A DNA stretch of 8,805 nt from Hyphomicrobiales bacterium (GTDB lineage: Bacteria; Pseudomonadota; Alphaproteobacteria; Rhizobiales; Aestuariivirgaceae): positions 1-8,805 of the forward strand of contig JANXRO010000070.1 in assembly GCA_025356765.1 (NCBI GenBank). The letters run 5' to 3'. Position 1 is the first letter of the stretch. Each line of letters opens with the position of its first letter. The translations under genes were made by a program, and so were the position numbers. The notes beneath the pieces were generated by a model. It did not search any database, had not been told where the DNA came from, and saw only the letters and a program-made list of their open reading frames with translations. Positions 5,542-8,805 of the stretch are shown here, piece by piece.

Positions 5542-8361
5542 ATGAGCCTGACCGATTATCCCATCACATTGCCACCTGTTGCTGTGCTTGTTGCACAGGG
5601 CGCAACCGTGAGCGGAGAGTTTTTGGGCGCAGCGGCAGCCTTGGCGAGGCTTTCGGCCCTGCCGCATCTGGTTTGTCATGTTGGTTTTCTGGTCGAGCGC
5701 TTGGCCGGGCAAGCTGGTGCTCCTAAAAGCTTGGCGCGCGCTGCCAAAGAACAGCGCCATTTTGATGTGGCAGAACTTTTTGCATTTGTTGTACCCTCTC
5801 GTGTGGCAACGCCCACACCTTCAGGGTTTGCGCGTTCACTTGGCGTGGAACAGGGCGATGACGATGACACCACACTGAAAAATGTTGCCTACGATTTGTT
5901 GCATCGGTTGACGTCTAAAACCTATCCGTTTTTGCGCGAAGCAGCCGAAGCCGCAAATTTTCTGACGCGAGCGAATTGGCCGTGGGCAAGGGCAGCACTT
6001 GGCGCATTGCTGCAAGCCAATCCAAAACTCGATGTCGCAAGTTTTGCAATCGGCTTGAATGTTTGGGACCGCATTGAAGAATGGGAAGATGAAGGCCAAA
6101 GGCCAGTTGGCCAACAAGATGCCATTTCAGGCGAAGAGGCTACGGCATTTCTGGGAACTGTTTTAGGTCTCGACGCTGAACACCGGCAAAGCCAACGCGA
6201 CTATGCCGCAACGGCAACACATGCATTTGCCCCGCGTGATCGCAAAGACATCAATAATATTCTTTTGGCGGAAGCTGGAACGGGCCTTGGAAAAACCCTG
6301 GGCTATTTGGCACCGTCTTATTTATGGGCACGCAAGAACAATGCGCCTGTGTGGATTTCAACTTATACAAAAAATCTGCAGCGCCAGCTTGATCAAGAAA
6401 CAGCGCGTTTGGTGCCAGACCCAGCTGAACGGCGCACACAAATCGTGATCCGCAAAGGCCGCGAGAATTATGCCTGCTTGCTCAACATGCAGGAAGTGTT
6501 TGGGCGACTGACAGCAACCAACGCGCGCTCGGCATTGTTGGCCACGCTGATTGCAAGGTGGGCACGATTTAGCCGCGATGGTGATATTGTGGGTGGAGAT
6601 TTTCCCAGTTGGCTTACCACCTTGTTTTCTGAAACCACGATTGATTCAGAAACCCGAAACCCAACCCCCACTTCACTGGGTCTGACCGACAGGCGCGGTG
6701 AATGCATTTATGCTGCTTGCCCACATTTCAAACGTTGCTTTATTGAAAAATCAATTCGCGCTGGGCGCAAGGCTGATATTGTTATCGCCAACCACGCGCT
6801 GGTGTTGCACCAAGCGGCGTTGGATCATGCTATTGGCGTTGCCAAAACTGAAGAAGAAGAAGCTGCACCCGGCGGGCTTCGCCGTATTGTTTTTGATGAG
6901 GGGCATCATTTATTTGATGCGGCCGATTCGGCTTTCTCCGGTCATCTCACTGCGATGGAAGCATCGGAGCTTCGTCGTTGGTTGCGCGGGCCAGAAACCG
7001 AGCGGCGGCGCGGGCGTGGACTTGGTGAACGCTTGGGAGATTTGTTATCGGGCGAAGAAAAATCTGAAAAGCTGTTGCAGCATATTTTGCGCGCTGCTTC
7101 AGGGCTTCCAGGCCCCGGCTGGACGAGGCGCATTCAGACGGGTCAACCGGAAGGGGCGGCAGAGGATTTCCTGACACTGGTGCGGCAACAGGTTTTAGCG
7201 CGATCAGAGGCTTCTTCATCAAACTCCCTTGAAACAGACTGTCTGCCTTTGGTGGAAGGGCTGAGCGTGGCCATTGATGAACTGGCGGCCAATTTGATTG
7301 ATTTGCAAAAGCCCATGTCGGCCTTGGCCAATCTGCTGTTGAAGAAACTGGATGATGAAGCCTCAGAACTACAACCCGCTGAACGCGGGCGCATTGAAGC
7401 AATAGCACGCTCATTAAAACGGCGGGGAGAATTGGCGGTTGGTGGTTGGGTTTCCATGCTGAAGCAATTGCAAGGTGATGCCAATCCGCTGTTTGTTGAT
7501 TGGTTTGCCGTTGAACAAAGCTTTGGGCGCGAACATGATGTGGGGCTTCATTCACACTGGGTAGACCCAACCGTGCCTTTGGCAAACGCAGTTTTGCGCC
7601 AGGCTGATGGCATCATCGTAACCTCGGCCACCTTAAAGGATCGGCCACCGGACATTCCTGATGATTGGTCCAATGCGGAAATGCGCACAGGTGCCATCCA
7701 CCTGCCCTATCCGGTGAAGCGTGTGAGTTTTGACTCGCCCTTTGATTATCCGAACATTGCCCGCGTGATTGTGGTGACTGATGTGAACCGCGAAGATATG
7801 GATCAGATTGCAGCTGCCTATCGTGAATTGTTCTTTGCCTCGGGTGGTGGTGCATTGGGATTATTCACGGCGATTGCCAGATTGAAGGCCGTGCATAAAC
7901 GATTAAACCCAACGCTGACCAAAAAAGGCTATGCACTTTATGCCCAACATGTTGACCAGATGGACACAGGCACGCTTGTTGACATGTTCCGCGCTGAACG
8001 CAATTCGTGTTTGTTGGGAACCGATGCTGTGCGCGACGGCGTTGACGTGCCGGGCGACAGTTTGCGGTTGATTGTTCTGGATCGTGTGCCATGGGGCACG
8101 CCCACAATTTTAGAGCGCGCAAGAGCCGAAACATTTGGTGGCAACGCATATAAAGATATGGTGGTGCGTTTAAGGTTGCGCCAAGCTTTTGGAAGGCTGA
8201 TCAGACAAGAGGGAGACCGCGGCGCATTTGTGATTTTGGACCCGCGCTTGGCTTCAAGGTTTACAACCGCTTTTCCACCGGGCATTCGCGTCGACCGTGT
8301 AGGATTGGTGGATGCGATTGATTTGGTAAAAGCCTTTGCACCCAAAAGTAATTCTGCATGA
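5542..8361 (+). CDS. DinG/Rad3(XPD)-family ATP-dependent DNA helicase with iron-sulfur cysteines
   Basis: A 939-residue superfamily 2 helicase, expected to unwind DNA 5' to 3' in repair or removal of R-loops and other structures. Motifs in order: Walker A EAGTGLGKT (244-252); motif Ia around STYTKNLQRQL (273-283); iron-sulfur cysteines Cys312, Cys388, Cys393 and Cys399; motif II DEGHH (452-456) in place of DEAH; motif III TSATL (694-698); motif V GTDAVRDGVDVPG (826-838); motif VI QAFGRLIR (881-888). The N-terminal 200 residues precede the helicase and resemble a decayed DnaQ-like exonuclease (CHVGFLVERL 45-54; FDVAELFAFVVPS 74-86). The ATG at 5542 has no ribosome-binding site, but no ATG or GTG lies in frame just upstream. 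The FMN reductase-like gene overlaps its stop by ATGA. Bacterial DinG is the best family name; the specific role is not determined. Confidence 0.95.
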   Translation: MSLTDYPITLPPVAVLVAQGATVSGEFLGAAAALARLSALPHLVCHVGFLVERLAGQAGAPKSLARAAKEQRHFDVAELFAFVVPSRVATPTPSGFARSLGVEQGDDDDTTLKNVAYDLLHRLTSKTYPFLREAAEAANFLTRANWPWARAALGALLQANPKLDVASFAIGLNVWDRIEEWEDEGQRPVGQQDAISGEEATAFLGTVLGLDAEHRQSQRDYAATATHAFAPRDRKDINNILLAEAGTGLGKTLGYLAPSYLWARKNNAPVWISTYTKNLQRQLDQETARLVPDPAERRTQIVIRKGRENYACLLNMQEVFGRLTATNARSALLATLIARWARFSRDGDIVGGDFPSWLTTLFSETTIDSETRNPTPTSLGLTDRRGECIYAACPHFKRCFIEKSIRAGRKADIVIANHALVLHQAALDHAIGVAKTEEEEAAPGGLRRIVFDEGHHLFDAADSAFSGHLTAMEASELRRWLRGPETERRRGRGLGERLGDLLSGEEKSEKLLQHILRAASGLPGPGWTRRIQTGQPEGAAEDFLTLVRQQVLARSEASSSNSLETDCLPLVEGLSVAIDELAANLIDLQKPMSALANLLLKKLDDEASELQPAERGRIEAIARSLKRRGELAVGGWVSMLKQLQGDANPLFVDWFAVEQSFGREHDVGLHSHWVDPTVPLANAVLRQADGIIVTSATLKDRPPDIPDDWSNAEMRTGAIHLPYPVKRVSFDSPFDYPNIARVIVVTDVNREDMDQIAAAYRELFFASGGGALGLFTAIARLKAVHKRLNPTLTKKGYALYAQHVDQMDTGTLVDMFRAERNSCLLGTDAVRDGVDVPGDSLRLIVLDRVPWGTPTILERARAETFGGNAYKDMVVRLRLRQAFGRLIRQEGDRGAFVILDPRLASRFTTAFPPGIRVDRVGLVDAIDLVKAFAPKSNSA

Positions 8362-8805
8362 AGCCCGTTTCCATTCTCTCCATGTGTGGAAGTTTGCGTG
8401 AAGGCTCAACAAATTTGGCACTTCTTCATGCGGCAAAATTGTGTGTGCCAACGGAAGTCGAGATCATTGTGTGGAATGAGCAATCTCATCTTCCGCATTT
8501 TAGTCCTGATCTGGAACATTCACCTCCGGCGATCGTACAAAATTTTCGCCGCCTCATCGGCCACGTTGATGGTTTGATTGTCGCTTGCCCTGAATATGCC
8601 AAAGGCATGCCCGGCAGTTTCAAGAATGCTTTGGACTAGCTGGTGGGTGGCGAAACTTTTGTGAACAAAAAATTCACACTGTGGAATGCTTCGCCTCGGG
8701 CATTTGAGGCCCAACGCAGTTTGAAGTTGGTGCTTGAAACGATGTCTGGCATTTATGTTGAAGCAGCAGCGTTGAACATTCCGCTTTTGAAGCAGGAGAT
8801 AAATG
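8358..8805 (+). pseudogene. NADPH-dependent FMN reductase-like gene interrupted by an in-frame TAG (3' end beyond window)
   Basis: A flavodoxin-fold reductase of the NAD(P)H-dependent FMN reductase family. The N-terminal part shows the FMN-phosphate loop GSLREGSTN (11-19) and the conserved CPEYAKGMPGSFKNALD (77-93). The next codon, 8637-8639, is TAG; the family almost always has Trp there (KNALDW), so TGG has apparently become TAG by one G-to-A change. After it the same frame stays open for 55 codons to the window edge and reads as the rest of the family domain: LVGGETFVNKKFTLWNASPR and onward to NIPLLKQEIN. As it stands, translation gives 93 residues without the C-terminal half, probably inactive. 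The start overlaps the helicase stop as ATGA, implying translational coupling; no ribosome-binding site is seen. A sequencing error would explain it equally well. Confidence 0.8.

Noticed and set aside
6698..7174. 158-codon plus-strand open frame in another frame of the helicase
   Set aside because: The helicase frame carries the iron-sulfur cysteines and DEGHH motif through the same stretch, so this is an out-of-frame shadow.
6947..7585. 212-codon minus-strand open frame inside the helicase gene
   Set aside because: It lies wholly antisense to a well-supported helicase; composition is rich in Pro, Ser and Ala, with no motif.
7938..8345. 135-codon minus-strand open frame over helicase motifs V and VI
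   Set aside because: Antisense shadow of conserved helicase sequence; low-complexity basic protein.
8637..8639. Genetic code change with TAG read as Trp
   Set aside because: A single site is not evidence. Error or recent mutation is far more likely, and normal Trp codons (TGG) occur in all larger genes here.
1..8805. CRISPR arrays, tRNA or rRNA genes, insertion sequences, phage or defence islands
   Set aside because: No regularly spaced repeats, cloverleaf-like sequences, transposase or integrase motifs, or terminal inverted repeats with target duplications were seen; the gene content is ordinary chromosomal.

Overview
The window looks like a chromosomal segment of an alphaproteobacterium of moderate GC content. 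The evidence is a class I (archaeal-type) lysyl-tRNA synthetase, a DUF1150-like small protein, a long DinG/Rad3-type helicase with a DEGHH motif II, and a BMP-family ABC transporter whose binding protein is periplasmic and not lipidated. I see no integrase, transposase, CRISPR array, tRNA or rRNA. This reads as ordinary core chromosome, and the interesting material is mostly in the gaps between genes.

Layout. On the minus strand at the left edge is an ABC transport operon. It comprises a BMP/PnrA-like substrate-binding protein (133-1128) followed by the first 26 codons of its ATP-binding subunit (80 down to 1, cut by the window edge). A strong hairpin lies in the 52-bp gap between them. Divergent from it is an 81-residue DUF1150-like gene (1270-1515), preceded by a close match to a sigma-32 heat-shock promoter. 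This gene converges on, and overlaps by 14 bp, a LysR-type regulator on the minus strand (1502-2395). The regulator's best promoter match abuts its start codon, suggesting a leaderless mRNA. Divergent from the regulator is a small DUF4260-type membrane protein (2488-2880), and a dyad lies in the shared promoter region.

Next, on the minus strand, are class I lysyl-tRNA synthetase (2896-4515) and, upstream of it, a Tat-exported dienelactone-hydrolase-family protein (4577-5434). A 35-nt hairpin separates the two. Divergent from these is a plus-strand unit: a 939-residue DinG/XPD-like helicase with iron-sulfur cysteines (5542-8361). It is coupled through an ATGA overlap to an NADPH-dependent FMN reductase-like gene (8358 to the window end), which is interrupted by an in-frame TAG where the family has a conserved Trp codon.

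How the genes fit together. The transporter genes form one unit, probably for nucleoside or related uptake. LysR and DUF4260 form a likely regulator-target pair. The helicase and the FMN reductase share an mRNA. The remaining genes appear to be independent housekeeping or stress genes. I found no clear new multi-gene system. The best leads are the heat-shock promoter of the DUF1150-like gene, the amber codon in the reductase, the structured leader and intra-operon hairpin of the transporter, and the apparent exonuclease-like remnant at the helicase N-terminus.
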